Positions 22,768-32,629 of a stretch of DNA of 64,000 nt are shown in pieces; the first letter of the stretch is position 1; each line of letters begins with the position of its first letter. Made by a program: the position numbers and the translations under genes. This stretch comes from Apoda limacodes (taxonomy: Eukaryota; Arthropoda; Insecta; Lepidoptera; Limacodidae), in NCBI GenBank assembly GCA_946406115.1, contig OX291557.1, positions 5,302,501 to 5,366,500 of the forward strand, written 5' to 3'. The notes below the pieces were generated by a model that saw only the letters and a list, made by a program, of their open reading frames with translations, was not told the origin of the DNA and did no database searches.

Positions 22768-23363
22768 CCTCGAGCCGAAATAATTAGTAAAACCATCACC
22801 AATTCAACAAAGGAATAAAAATTCAAAATATCGCATCGCCTAGCTCATCGCTAACAAATTTTGCGTCACATTTATAAATTTTTCATTGAAATTCGATGCG
22901 AAATAAATCGGAAATGTCACAGTTCATATACCTTAAACCGATTCAGAATTTTTCCTAAACAAACTTCATTACATATTTTGTTACCTTTGTTTTTTAATAT
23001 TTCACTGTCATTTTATGAATGAGTATGCTTTTCTAGTGAGGTATATAGCGATGTACCTATAATACAATCTTAACACTAACTTATATAGTGTTACGCAGTT
23101 TTAATGGAAAACTTAGGCTGAGTTTCATACCATTATCAATTATCATAAAGTCGGTTTCTTCATTGTTATCCCAATCTGACACGAGAAACCGATACTACAA
23201 ATACATGCATGATTTTTTTTTATTTTGTGTCGAAATAAAAGAACAAATGTATAAATGTGGAATAAAATTTTGAATGAGCTAAGCGATGGGTTAGCTCGTC
23301 AATTCTCAATTTATTTTGTATTTCAAATCCTTTGGTTGGATAGTTTATGGTTTCGGCTCGAGG
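22768..23363. mobile_element. MITE with CCTCGAGCCGAAA inverted ends, about 600 bp
   Basis: Left end CCTCGAGCCGAAATAATTAG, right end TTTATGGTTTCGGCTCGAGG (complement CCTCGAGCCGAAACCATAAA). Further in, CGCATCGCCTAGCTCATCGCTAA at about 22832 pairs with GAGCTAAGCGATGGGTTAGC at about 23275. So the inverted ends span roughly 100 bp imperfectly. Interior blocks (ACCGATTCAGAATTTTTCCT; CATTTTATGAATGAGTATGC) recur at 38085-38110 and 38740-38765. Confidence 0.85.
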
Positions 23364-23369
23364 CTTAGG

Positions 23370-24470
23370 TCTTATTCCACATTAAAGAATGCAATAAAGA
23401 CAATGTAACAATTAAACCTTATCTGAATAATCTGAGGAGACTGTCCATTACCCGATAATGGGTTGAGTTCTAAGGGAAAGATTTAAAAATTCAGCTGCAT
23501 AATTCAGAGGTCATTCTGACACCTTAGAACCTAAACGGCCAACGAAGACCAAGTGCGGTTTTAGAGAAACCTCCTCTGGCGATTGCTTAGACTTTAAACA
23601 ACACGCCATTTACAATGGCTGGTGTTATGAAAAATAAAATAAGTGTTTTTCCACAATTGTAAAAAATTTTACTGTTATAAAAAAAAATGCGGCATCATAT
23701 ATTTCTAACTTTAGAATAATGTGTAAATAAAATTAATTTGTTAAACTTTTATAATCACCTATTATTAGCGGTTTAAACATTTGTGACGAAAAATTTAAGT
23801 TTGAAGATCTTAAGCCCATCGTATATTAAAATAACTCAACTTCATACCGCGTCTACACAATAGATACCGATTTTTCAAAACCAGCTATTGTTTTATTCGA
23901 GATGCATCAATGTAGAATTATAACAAGAAATACTTCTAGCTAAACTAGTCTTGCAACTTTTACAGACGTCACGTCTTTACATAATACATTTCCTGGATAA
24001 TTTTTTCCTTATATCGCAAAACAACAGCCAACCAATCACAACCGGGATGGTTATTAAACATTTTAGACTAAATTTTTTCTCTCTTTAAGAGATACCTGCC
24101 TATAAGAAATGCAGCACAGTCAAGACCTTTTAAATCTAAAACATACAAAATTCACATATCTAAATTGAACTATCTGAGATAAGCCAATCGCTTCACTGTT
24201 GACAGTTAAGCTTTTGACTAATCAGCTAAACATATTGCCAAAGAAGCCACCGAATGCTCTTCCCTCACAGCATGGCATTTTGAATCCGTAGTTTAGGATA
24301 TTGCATAATATACGTCGGGTCACCTTAAATTTTTGACTATAACCTCTACAGCATAAGTCTCTTTGTGCGAGCCTCACCTCATAAATCCTGACCCTGAGAG
24401 TTAAAATTTAAATGCATATTTTGGGACTATACAATTTTTCGTTAGTAGACATTTAAGATGAAGAAGCCGA
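23370..24470. other. Intronic stretch without recognised features
   Basis: No element ends, tandem repeats or coding frames recognised. Confidence 0.4.
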
Positions 24471-24489
24471 ACCCCTTCATAAGACCAAG

Positions 24490-24800
24490 GCAAACCTCAG
24501 CGTTGTTGTGACTGATTTTAACGCCAAAGTGGAATAAAATAATGGGACAAATCTAGAATCGGCGCTTATGGCTTGGGTCACCGAAATCACAGGGGCAAAC
24601 GCTGGTAAACTTTCTAGAAATGGAGGGGCTATTTCTGATGAACGCTTTCTACAAGAAGAGTTCCCATAGAAGATGGTCAATAGGAAGGGTCGCTCGTGGT
24701 AGATGGATGAGAAAGCCAGAGAACCGAGAGAATGGCGCGTCATAAAGGCGGCTTTTGTCCAGCAGTGGAACACTATAGGCTGATATGATGACGATAATTT
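24490..24800 (+). pseudogene. Collapsed RTE-clade non-LTR element: endonuclease fragment joined to the 3' end
   Basis: 24500-24530 reads VVTDFNAKV, the GDFNAKVG block of RTE endonucleases. 24570-24680, with frame changes, reads YGLGHRN-like text then FLMNAFYKKSSHRRWS, matching the MNTFFKKxxxRxWTW block. It then jumps directly to the RTE C-terminus and tail: RWMRKAREPREWRVIKAAFV, then CAGCAGTGGAACACTATAGG + CTGATATGATGACGATA. The whole RT (over 2 kb in a complete element) is missing, so this is a deletion derivative. On the minus strand the same interval stays open for 127 codons by chance. Confidence 0.85.
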
Positions 24801-24839
24801 CAGAAGTGAAAAAATGGTACTAATTGCACCACGAGTGCC

Positions 24840-25940
24840 TCCTTTTATTTCTTGATGCATTGCCTCCTTTTTTGAAGCCGGTTAAAAATGATTTATTTTA
24901 TCTTTCAAATAGTTCTCTTGTACTCGACTTCAAATGCGTAATGTGCTTAAAGCGCTGGCAGAAGTTGATACAGTGAGTTTGATCGAATGATGAATTTTGT
25001 GTAAATGATACCTCAACGGCAAATCATGAAGGAAAATGCGCATGGGATATGACTGATAAATTCGTGGACGATTCATTTAAATGCCATGAATCTATGTTCC
25101 CACTGGTATCTCAAAAATTTTAATTAAACCGACTCCTGTTGATTGGTGCAAAGATATGTTGTTACGAACATTGAAGTTTTTCGCAATTAGTCATTCAAAT
25201 GCAAAAAATAAAAACTTTCTGAGGGTTTTTTTTTGACAAAGAGTTTTTTCCAACGTTTTTTAGCATTTCCAATACTTTATCGTTTTGTGTTAATATATGA
25301 ACGTGTCTTCTCTTGACAATCAAATGATAGAAATGAACAATATACATCTTAAACATCTTGGTAACATAGGGTATTGTCTCTAGTGCATTTGAACATGGTT
25401 TTAAGATAGATTTTAGCTTATAGACACACTTTCAACATACAAAAACGTGTTCTGCAAGATCCGTCTTTACTTCGCAAAATATTTGTCCTCCTTTATAAAT
25501 ATGTAATGAAACATCTAAAGAATTAAACAAGGACAACATTTTGACATCATTATTTTATTTGAAGTGAAGCTAATTAACATCTATACTTTTCTACTTCTTA
25601 ATTAGGAAAATTATCCTTCTATTACAATTAAAATGACAGTTAAAAATAAAACAGGGAAATAGTTTGATAAAAAAATTTGCAATTTACATTAACAACTTTT
25701 GATTACTTATGTACGAGTGTAAAAATATCAATTTTACGTTTCCCAACCGTCTGTATTTTACCTGTTCCACAACAAAGTAATTACACTTTTTCAACATCGA
25801 AGACATATTTCACATATTACAAGAGTACATAGAAATACATATTCTAAGAGTAGGTACATCGAAATTTATCGTACATATCTACAATGAATTGTAAATATTT
25901 TGAAGAGATACGTGGAATTGTCATCTAAAAACGTTTTATG
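24840..25940. other. Intronic stretch; one short foldback-element end
   Basis: CTTTTTTGAAGCCGGTTAAA at about 24867 matches the inverted end of the foldback element at 28633-29575. The rest is AT-rich without recognised features. Confidence 0.5.
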
Positions 25941-25944
25941 AAGC

Positions 25945-26215
25945 TGGTAGTGGCCTGGTGGTCTCGGCGTTTGCCTCTCATTCTGAGCGATGGATGTTCG
26001 AGATTTGGAGTACCAATGAATTTTTCACATTGGTTCAGTTTACATCACTAGCTTGCTTTGTTATAGAATAAAAAACAGATTGTCAGAAAACCTGCATACG
26101 TCAAAAAGAGACGCCAACGGCCTACCCTCACTTATGGTGAGGGTGGTAAGGGTAGGCCAGTGCATTAATGGGGACGTATGAAGGCTAGTAGCAACATTTA
26201 CATACTTCAAAACTG
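25945..26215 (+). mobile_element. tRNA-derived SINE (GTGGCCTGGTGG head)
   Basis: Head GTAGTGGCCTGGTGGTCTCG + GCGTTTGCCTCTCATTCTGAG + GGATGTTCGAGATTTGG shows pol III box A and box B positions. The body has AGAAAACCTGCATACGTCAA, AACGGCCTACCCTCACTTAT, GGGGACGTATGAAGGCTAG. An internal palindrome CTTATGGTGAGGGTGGTAAG sits at 26130-26150. Confidence 0.9.
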
Positions 26216-26439
26216 GTATTCTTATCTTCTTTCTCTATTCTTATCTAAAATAAGTTTTAAATATCATAAGAGATACGTAAAATTATCTTCTAAGATGGTT
26301 TACGCATATTCCAAGGCAAAGTGGAATTATCGCCTATGATACTTTTGTTATTCTAAGAGTAAAACCTATTCCAGAAGGATGTAGAATAATTTTCTAAAGT
26401 CGCACTACCCTCATCTTTTATTTAATTTTTTTTTATTCC

Positions 26440-26610
26440 ATTATGGTGGCAAACAAGCTTAGGGTCGGCCTGGTGGTAAGCGGTCACCGTAGCCTACATC
26501 AGGGGTATCACTCGCGCGTTGCCGACCCTTCAGAAATCTTATAATTTTTTTCTTGAAGAACCCCATACTGTAGAAAACCTCTATTAAATCTATTCCTCAG
26601 TATGTAATTA
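26440..26610 (-). mobile_element. 3' tail of the CTTACCATCAGG non-LTR family
   Basis: GGCAAACAAGCTTAGGGTCG, TGGTAAGCGGTCACCGTAGC, AGGGGTATCACTCGCGCGTT and CTTGAAGAACCCCATACTGT are the reverse complement of the tail at 31010-31105 and match 38395-38540. It ends 15 bp from the SPCA exon donor. Confidence 0.85.
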
Positions 26611-26624
26611 TTCTAAGGACTTAC

Positions 26625-26714
26625 CTCTTCCCATGTGTGTATGGAGCTCTCGACGGCGCTCAGCCACATGTCCCCCGCCCCTTCGTTCTTCTTCTTCCCA
26701 CCTTCCTCCGACCT
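26625..26714 (-). CDS. SPoCk: Upstream exon of the SPCA-type ATPase
   Basis: On the minus strand, 90 bp between an acceptor (..GTGTCAG at 26715) and a donor (GAAGAG|GTAAGT at 26625) read RSEEGGKKKNEGAGDMWLSA and VESSIHTWEE. This GC-rich segment contrasts with the AT-rich flanks. It ends in phase 0 and continues directly into VAERLKVDVRRGL of the exon at 3911-4076, giving ...TWEEVAERLKVD.... That layout fits the variable N-terminal tail of SPCA pumps, where a (S/E)EVA(x)xL motif follows a poorly conserved, charged region. The sequence itself has no family signature, so the assignment rests on splice sites, phase and the junction. The exon also begins in phase 0, so the preceding exon must end in phase 0. 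Confidence 0.8.
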
Positions 26715-26719
26715 CTGAC

Positions 26720-27370
26720 ACGAAAAAAAATTCCTTAAGTGTTTAAGGTACCCCATCTTTGCCGCTTGGACACCGCCCACGGTGGCGCTATTGTTTCAAC
26801 TAACTACTAAACTCAGAAAAATTAGTATTAAATAGGTATATGCTAATTAAATCAGAGTAGACCGAACAAATTTATGTATTTGAATTAGATAACATAGGTA
26901 TATGCCTTAGTCCTTGACTTCACGATATTTTGCGACGAAATTCGCACGAGGAGAAAATACATAAATGTTAATATCGATTTTTTTTCTAAATTTGACTAGG
27001 AGATATTAGTATTCTGAGCTATACATAATAAGCTATTGTTAATATTTTATCGGAGCTTCCTAAATAGATGGAAAAAAAACTAGTTTTCAGATAAGTGAGA
27101 TTCTTTGCTTAAGTTAGAAACAAGTATTACGGTTGATGTCTATGTCCGTATTACTAAGTTTTTAAGACATTATATATTGAAACGGTTACGGTTATAAACT
27201 CGAAATTAACATATACATAGTTAATGACTCAAAGCGAATGTGCACAATGTTAACAAAATTTTGCCGCAGTTTCGTCTGTCAGGTTCACCGTTTAATTACA
27301 GGATTGTCAAAAAAACTGAGAAGTGGGACTTAGGCATAAGTAGCCATCAAAATTACATAGCGTATTTTTT
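26720..27370. other. AT-rich stretch, presumably intron upstream of the 26.6-kb exon
   Basis: No further SPCA exon, repeat or open frame recognised. Confidence 0.45.
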
Positions 27371-27374
27371 AAGC

Positions 27375-27740
27375 GAACAGTGCTCTTGCTGAAAAGGACG
27401 TAGGTTCAATCCCGCACAGAACAAACATTTAGGCGACGAACATTTGTGTTAATTGTGTGTATATATTCTGAATCTCGGAAACGACTCCACCGATTTTCAA
27501 GTATGCGGGGGTTTCGGGGAGTTATTGATCTAGCTAGGTTTCATTTTGAGAAAACGTCGTTTTATTCGTGTTTTAATGCAAGATAAACTGAAAAATATGA
27601 CCTGACATCTATTGGCGAGTAGTAATACTATTATTTTTACCGCAAAGCAACACTAAAGATACTTGACAATAGATGGCGTTGTTAAAAAAATGAGCAAAGC
27701 TCGGTCTTTCAGGTACTTTATATTAAAAACTTGAATTTGA
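27375..27740 (+). mobile_element. tRNA-headed SINE joined to a dispersed repeat
   Basis: 27385-27430 has TGCTCTTGCTGAAAAGGACG + TAGGTTCAATCCCGCACAGA, a box-B-bearing tRNA-like head; ACAAACATTTAGGCGACGAA + CATTTGTGTT follows. The rest, from GAATCTCGGAAACGACTCC to GAGCAAAGCTCGGT, is the inverted partner of 19870-20170. Confidence 0.75.
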
Positions 27741-27744
27741 AATC

Positions 27745-28190
27745 GCCAATAAGTAGGTATCTGCCAAACTATAACTAAACCACTTAAAAAATTCAGGACA
27801 TCCATTCAGACCCAAATTGCAAAGCAAAGGTTTTATAAATATATTTTATTAATATTCTTTAAAGTGCTTGGACTCTAATAAATATGCAAATTTACAAACA
27901 CTTTTACAAAATAATAGATGTCTTGAAACATTTTTATATTTTATGCCTCAATGTTTATTATGAATTTCCCTACCCTCGTAGGTTTTTCGTTCAAAAAAAG
28001 GTGTCATTTGGTACTCAAATTACTACTGCGTTGCCAGTCCCCATGACCCCTCAAAAATAATGTCCGCTATGTTACCTAACAAGTTTTTTCTTTTCAGCCC
28101 AAACATTTCTATAAAAATCCTCATTTGGGTATGCGTATGCATTCTGAATAAGAAAATAATATATTTTTTTGGGTTCCGTTTATGTTTTAA
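27745..28190. other. Stretch without recognised features
   Basis: AT-rich, ending in a GGGTTCCGTTTATG patch just before the minisatellite. Confidence 0.4.
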
Positions 28191-28194
28191 TCAT

Positions 28195-28482
28195 ATAACC
28201 GTTGGAGGTGAATGATTTTGTATCCTATAACCGTCTGAAGTGAATGATTTTGTATCGTGTAACCGTCTGAGCTGAAATGTTTTGTATCATATAACCGTTG
28301 GAGGTTATTGATTTTGTATTATATAACCATTTGAGGTAAATGATTTTGCATCATATAACCGTCTGCAGTGAAAGCTTTTGTATCATGTAACCGTCTCAGT
28401 TGAATGGTTTTGTTTAATATAACCGTTTGAGGTAAATGATTTTGTATCATATAACCGTTGGATGTGAATGATTTTGTAACAT
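28195..28482. repeat. 32-bp minisatellite, nine copies
   Basis: Unit ATAACCGTTGGAGGTGAATG + ATTTTGTATCAT recurs with starts at 28195, 28227, 28259, 28291, 28323, 28355, 28387, 28419 and 28451, exactly every 32 bp. Individual units vary at 2-6 positions, in particular GTTGGAGG versus GTCTGAAG. A 90-codon open frame on the minus strand is a product of the array. Confidence 0.95.
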
Positions 28483-28632
28483 AAAATAGATTTGACCAAA
28501 GTAACACCCAAACCAGAAAATGAATGTGCGTGTGAGTATGGGTTGTCAACATCAGCATGGATGAAGATCTTATTAAAAGATTATATATCATTTAACAGAC
28601 CTTGGTATCAGGTCTTGGTATTATACTTTCCA

Positions 28633-29575
28633 GGTGGTCCCATATTATTAAAGTGAATTTAAAACTAAAACTTTTGAAGAAAAAAAAAATTTAATATTAA
28701 GTTGTAACTGGTGAAACGCCTTTTATATTGATGATTGTATAAAACTTTGTTACCTGTATGGTTGTTTTTAGTGTACAAGAAAAACAAGCAATTCCTCACT
28801 GAATAGAAAAAAAATAAAAACTTTTTAACAAAAAAAAAACAACCGGCTTCAAAAAGATGCACTAAAAATGTAAAAATAATTACTATTATTAGTTTCTTAT
28901 TATACGTTATTAGTTTCTTATTCTAATACTATGTTTTCAAATAGTTACATTAGTATTAGTAATTAACTTTAAGCAAGCAGGTCTTTCTCTTTACTCTGTA
29001 TAGTATGAGTTATTAAAGTGCGGGCGACTTCTTAAAAAATCTGACTACTTACCAAACTTTTTCTCGAAATTCTCTAAATCCAGGCATTTCATCAGCGCGT
29101 CGAAGATCATTTCTATTCTAAACTTAATTACTGAATACTTATGCTTACTTAAACTTAATTAGTAACACTAATGTTACTATTTCGTTCATAAGTGAAACTA
29201 AACCTACTTATTCTATATTAAAAACTCGTGATTTTGAGGCTGATTATTGCTGATTTGCTGGTTTAAAATAAATATTATTCCGTAACCTCGAATCATTGTA
29301 TTTTCCTCCATTTACTTAAAGTTAATTTTCATATTTTCATAAAATACTTTAAAGGTTTTAACCTAACACATCAACCCGGCCGGGTTGAAAAACATACCGG
29401 GTTGCAGTCTCTAGTTGGTGTCTATGTACCTATCTAACAGTTTATAACACACGTTGCTTGCATGATACCAATTTCAAACTGTAATTCAGATCAGATTTTT
29501 GGAAATTAGTAATTATTTTTACCTTTTTTGAAGCCGGTTGTTTTTTTTGTTAAAAAGTTTTTTATTTCCTAATTA
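28633..29575. mobile_element. Foldback element with long inverted arms and AACCGGCTTC core ends
   Basis: Inner inverted ends AACCGGCTTCAAAAA (28841) and TTTTTTGAAGCCGGTT (29525) continue outward as TTTTTAACAAAAAA... on both sides. The left arm (28633-28840: GGTGGTCCCATATTATTAAA, CAATTCCTCACTGAATAG) reappears inverted at 40800-40990 on the right side of a second copy. The core ends share orientation in both copies (ATCTATGTACCTA...ACAGTTTATAACACAC). So the full element has arms of about 200 bp plus the core, and each copy has lost one arm. This copy carries about 520 bp (28890-29410) not present in the 225-bp core at 40588. Confidence 0.85.
29053..29112 (-). other. Candidate 60-bp symmetric exon inside the foldback element
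   Basis: On the minus strand, TTTAGAATAG|AAATGATC...AAGTTTG|GTAAGTAG gives a 60-bp exon-like segment, phase 1 at both ends, reading MIFDALMKCLDLENFEKKFG. The donor is strong and the acceptor has only a weak pyrimidine tract. Codon and base composition (GACGCGCTGATG, TGCCTGG) stand out from AT-rich surroundings. I do not recognise the protein. It cannot join the SPCA exon at 26625, because the phase differs and would create a stop. It may be chance. Confidence 0.3.
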
Positions 29576-29679
29576 ATAATGATGAAACACAAGTAAAATG
29601 TTAAAACATTTTGTGGTCACCGAAACCTTTTTTGATATATCAAAAGAGGCATATTCGAGTAGGCATTTTTAAAAACGCT

Positions 29680-31110
29680 CTTAAACTGTGCTATACGGAA
29701 CTTACCTCGCAGCGTAATCGGATCACAATCTATCTCTAGACTATCCTCGCTGGTATGGAATGTGAAATTTCTAACCCGCGAGTAGCTGCCGGCGTCAAAA
29801 AACACCGTGGTTTAAGTCTTGCAGAGATGCTAAAATTCTTAAGCAAACTGCATATGCGGCTTGGACCACGGCTCGTAATAACAAGAATCCCAATATCTCT
29901 GAGGTAAAACGCAAATTAAATGCTGCCTCGAGGTTCAGTAAGAAAGCATCTGCCAGACCAAAGTTCCTATTCGGCATCGGCAAAATAGGTGGGCGATGAG
30001 CGAGCTATCCTTCTGGGAGTCGTGCTTTCTGGTCGGTTGCCATAGCTGCCAAAGGGAACTTTTGCCAGTCGTCGTTACCACAGCGAAAGATCGATGGTGA
30101 CTGGCCCGTAGCGCTACAGAGAAAGCCGATCTACTGGGCAGACTCTTTGCCTCAAACTCGAATATGAACAATGAAGGCGAATTTTGTCCGGCAGACGCAT
30201 AGTTGACGGTACTTGCTTTGATAGCATGGACATTAATGCTGGTGTCCCACAAGGCTCTGTGCTGTCTCCTACGCTATTTCTACTGCATATCAATGACATG
30301 TTGGACATGAACAACATGCATTGTTGTGCAGATGTCAGCACTGGAGACGCTTAGTACACGGGTCTTGCAAACATCCCTCGTTCCGTTGTGGAGGAAAACC
30401 GCGGAGAACTTGTGTCTCAAATCCAGACCACACTGTCCCAGGTCTCTGACTGGGGACGGGTAAACTTGGTCCGATTCACCCTAAAAAGACACAAGTCTGC
30501 GCGTTCACCGCTAAGAAAACCCCATTCACTGTAGTCCCACAATTCCTGAAAACTCTCCTCTCCATATTCAAGAACATTGGGATCCTTGGCGTTGACATCT
30601 CCAGCGATGTTAAATTCCGAGATCATTTGCAAGACAAGGTGAAGCTGGCGTCCAAAAAACTAGGTGTACTGAACAGAGCGAGGCAGTACTTCACGTCAGG
30701 GCAGAGGTTGCTGATTTACAAGTCGCAAGTTCGGCCCTATAAGGAGTACTGCTGCCATCTCTTTGCGGATGTACCCTAATACTAGCTTGGCACTTTTGAC
30801 TCGGTTCAACGACGGGCTGTAGAAATTGTCGACGATCCCAAACTCACTTGCCATATCGAGCCCTTAAGTCTGAGGAGAGACTTTGCCTTGCTGTGTGTAT
30901 TCTACCGCTTGTATAATGGTATATGTTCTGAGGAATTATTTGAAATGATGTCCACAGCTACTGTCTACCGTCGCACCGCTCGCCATCGGCAGGGCATTCA
31001 TTCTCAACGCAACGCGCGAGTGATACCCCTAGTGTTGCAAGCGTCCATAGGCTACGGTGACCGCTTACCATCAGGCGGACCGTAAGCTTGTTTGCCATCT
31101 TAGTGGAAAA
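29680..31110 (+). pseudogene. Non-LTR retrotransposon (Jockey/CR1 group) with the central RT deleted
   Basis: From about 29820 the frame reads CRDAKILKQTAYAAWTTARN, then FWSVAKAAKGNFCQSSLP-like text around 30020-30080 and KADLLGRLFASNSN at about 30130: the linker between endonuclease and RT. Near 30190-30200 it jumps to DGTCFDSMDINAGVPQGSVL then SPTLFLLHINDML. RT motifs 0-3 are thus missing. The catalytic FADD-type box is reduced to CCADVS. After that come KNIGILGVDISSDVKFRDHL, LNRARQYFTSGQRLLIYKSQ, EPLSLRRDFALLCVFYRLYN and the tail with GGTGACCGCTTACCATCAGG ending near 31100. Frame changes and stops (for example at about 30355) show it is dead. It is the most complete of five copies of this tail family here (1740, 5500, 26440, 38395). 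Confidence 0.85.
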
Positions 31111-31211
31111 TCAGTAAAGGCAACCAATATTGTAACATTTTATTAATTGAAAATAAGTATTGACTTCGGTTTATGACCAGTACCTACTATATTTTTAAAA
31201 TTCTACTTGTA

Positions 31212-31660
31212 TTTTTTTACTCCTTTTTTAACTGACAATGAAATATTTAAAGACTAAGTACTTTGGAAAAGCAAAGTCGTTCATTCGTTACACTCGTCGT
31301 TATTAAAACTAATACAAAAAGCTGTTTTAATAGCACTTCAGTGTAATTAGCTATTCATTTATTTCTTGTAATTCAATGAAGAAATTGGCGAGTTGAGGTT
31401 TAGTTGCACTGCTCACACACGCTCGGTTACATATAGCGCCGTCCCTGTCTCTACTCAAGGTTACGGCCAAGTAACTCTTGCTCTTCATACCATACATAGT
31501 AAAACAAGTTCAAAATAAGAACAGGAAAAGACAGTAGGTAAATAAGGCAAAAATCTAAAAAAAAAACCAGATCGAAATGTCCGTGTCATCTAGACATGAA
31601 ACAAGACACAATGTTGCGGAACTGACATGCGATACTATTAATGATTTGCGTTGCTATCAT
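31212..31660. repeat. Dispersed repeat, inverted partner of 12244-12685
   Basis: Near-identical inverted copy 18.5 kb from its partner; see that entry for shared blocks. The two ends here are TTTTTTTAACTGACAATGAA and ATTTGCGTTGCTATCAT. Confidence 0.9.
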
Positions 31661-31711
31661 ACAAATGTTACATAACTAATAAATAGACCACATTCCACAA
31701 CTTAGCAGCGT

Positions 31712-31835
31712 ATTTAAGGTTCCGTACCCAAAGGGTGCCAACGGAGCCGTATTACTAAGCATACGCTGCCTGCCTGTGTCTGAGAAACGGTAGAGCCGTT
31801 TATGAACGAAGTAGGTAGGAGCTTGTAAATTTTAC
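31712..31835 (-). repeat. 3'-end fragment of the CCAAGTGCGAG family, minus orientation
   Basis: AAGGTTCCGTACCCAAAGGG + TGCCAACGGAGCCGTATTAC matches the reversed tail seen at 44655; the rest of the element is absent or unrecognisable. Confidence 0.65.
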
Positions 31836-31839
31836 ACAT

Positions 31840-32625
31840 ATGCACGGAAAAAAAAGAGTTTCCAAGTTCTATTCCACCAAAATAATTTGCATTCAGTCAA
31901 GAAATCCAACTATTTTGGACATATTTTGTTCACAGAAGGCAATATTATTTCCCTGAAAAAATTTCATTTTATCAATCGAAATTGATAAACTTCTTTTTGT
32001 ATGAACAAATTTTTTTTTTAACCAAATATATGTTCGTTTTAGATCAACCAAACTTAAATTAATTACCCTAAGACAGTTAATGTTCTTGTATGAAATAAAT
32101 ACATTTTTATATGCAACATTTTATTTTTCTTCGTTTGAAACAAAAAATAATTTTGCTTTGATATAATTTATTTTGCGCTAAAATCATGATTTTCTTAAAT
32201 CTGCGACGTTACTTATTAAAAACTATACCTTTCGATTAAAATAATTGTATCTTAAATCAAAGCCAGTGAAATGTTCAGTTAAGATAATATTGTTTTGAAT
32301 TAGAGAAAATAATAATTTTAACAGAATTTGTTAGATTCTTGACTCAAAATCTGATATTTTAAGCTGAAATTCTTGTTTTAGTCGAAACAAATAATATTTC
32401 TGTAAAATATTAAACATTTTCGTTGAAATTAATTAGCTAGTATCGCTTTGAACGAATTTTCTTTTCTTTAAGTAAATAACTGCATTTTTAAAACTGAACG
32501 AACCTCATTACTGGCTTTCGTGTTGGATTTTAATTTTAAATAATTGTTTATTGGAGGGTTTTGTGCGTTAAATTAGTATCAGTTCATGCAAGAAACCTAC
32601 AGTTAATTATTATCTGAGAATTGAA
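31840..32625. other. AT-rich stretch without recognised features
   Basis: Low-complexity sequence, no open frames or inverted ends found. Confidence 0.4.
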
Positions 32626-32629
32626 AAGT

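Larger units (their letters stand above)
4077..26624 (-). other. SPoCk: Intron of the SPCA gene (about 22.5 kb)
   Basis: Inferred from the phase-compatible exons on either side: the exon at 26625-26714 ends ...HTWEE in phase 0 with a GTAAGT donor, and the exon at 3911-4076 begins VAERLK in phase 0 after an AG acceptor. The intervening DNA is AT-rich and made largely of transposon fragments listed separately. No credible extra SPCA exon was seen in it, but short or weakly conserved cassette exons cannot be excluded by eye. Confidence 0.75.

Noticed and set aside
24477..24860. 127-codon minus open frame
   Set aside because: Opposite strand of the collapsed RTE element, whose plus-strand protein motifs are recognisable.
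28195..28482. CRISPR-like array
   Set aside because: Units abut directly without unique spacers, and the surroundings are eukaryotic; it is a minisatellite.
28319..28591. 90-codon minus open frame with repeated HDTKAF/GYMMQNHLPQ phrases
   Set aside because: Lies in the 32-bp minisatellite and ends outside it without any recognised domain.
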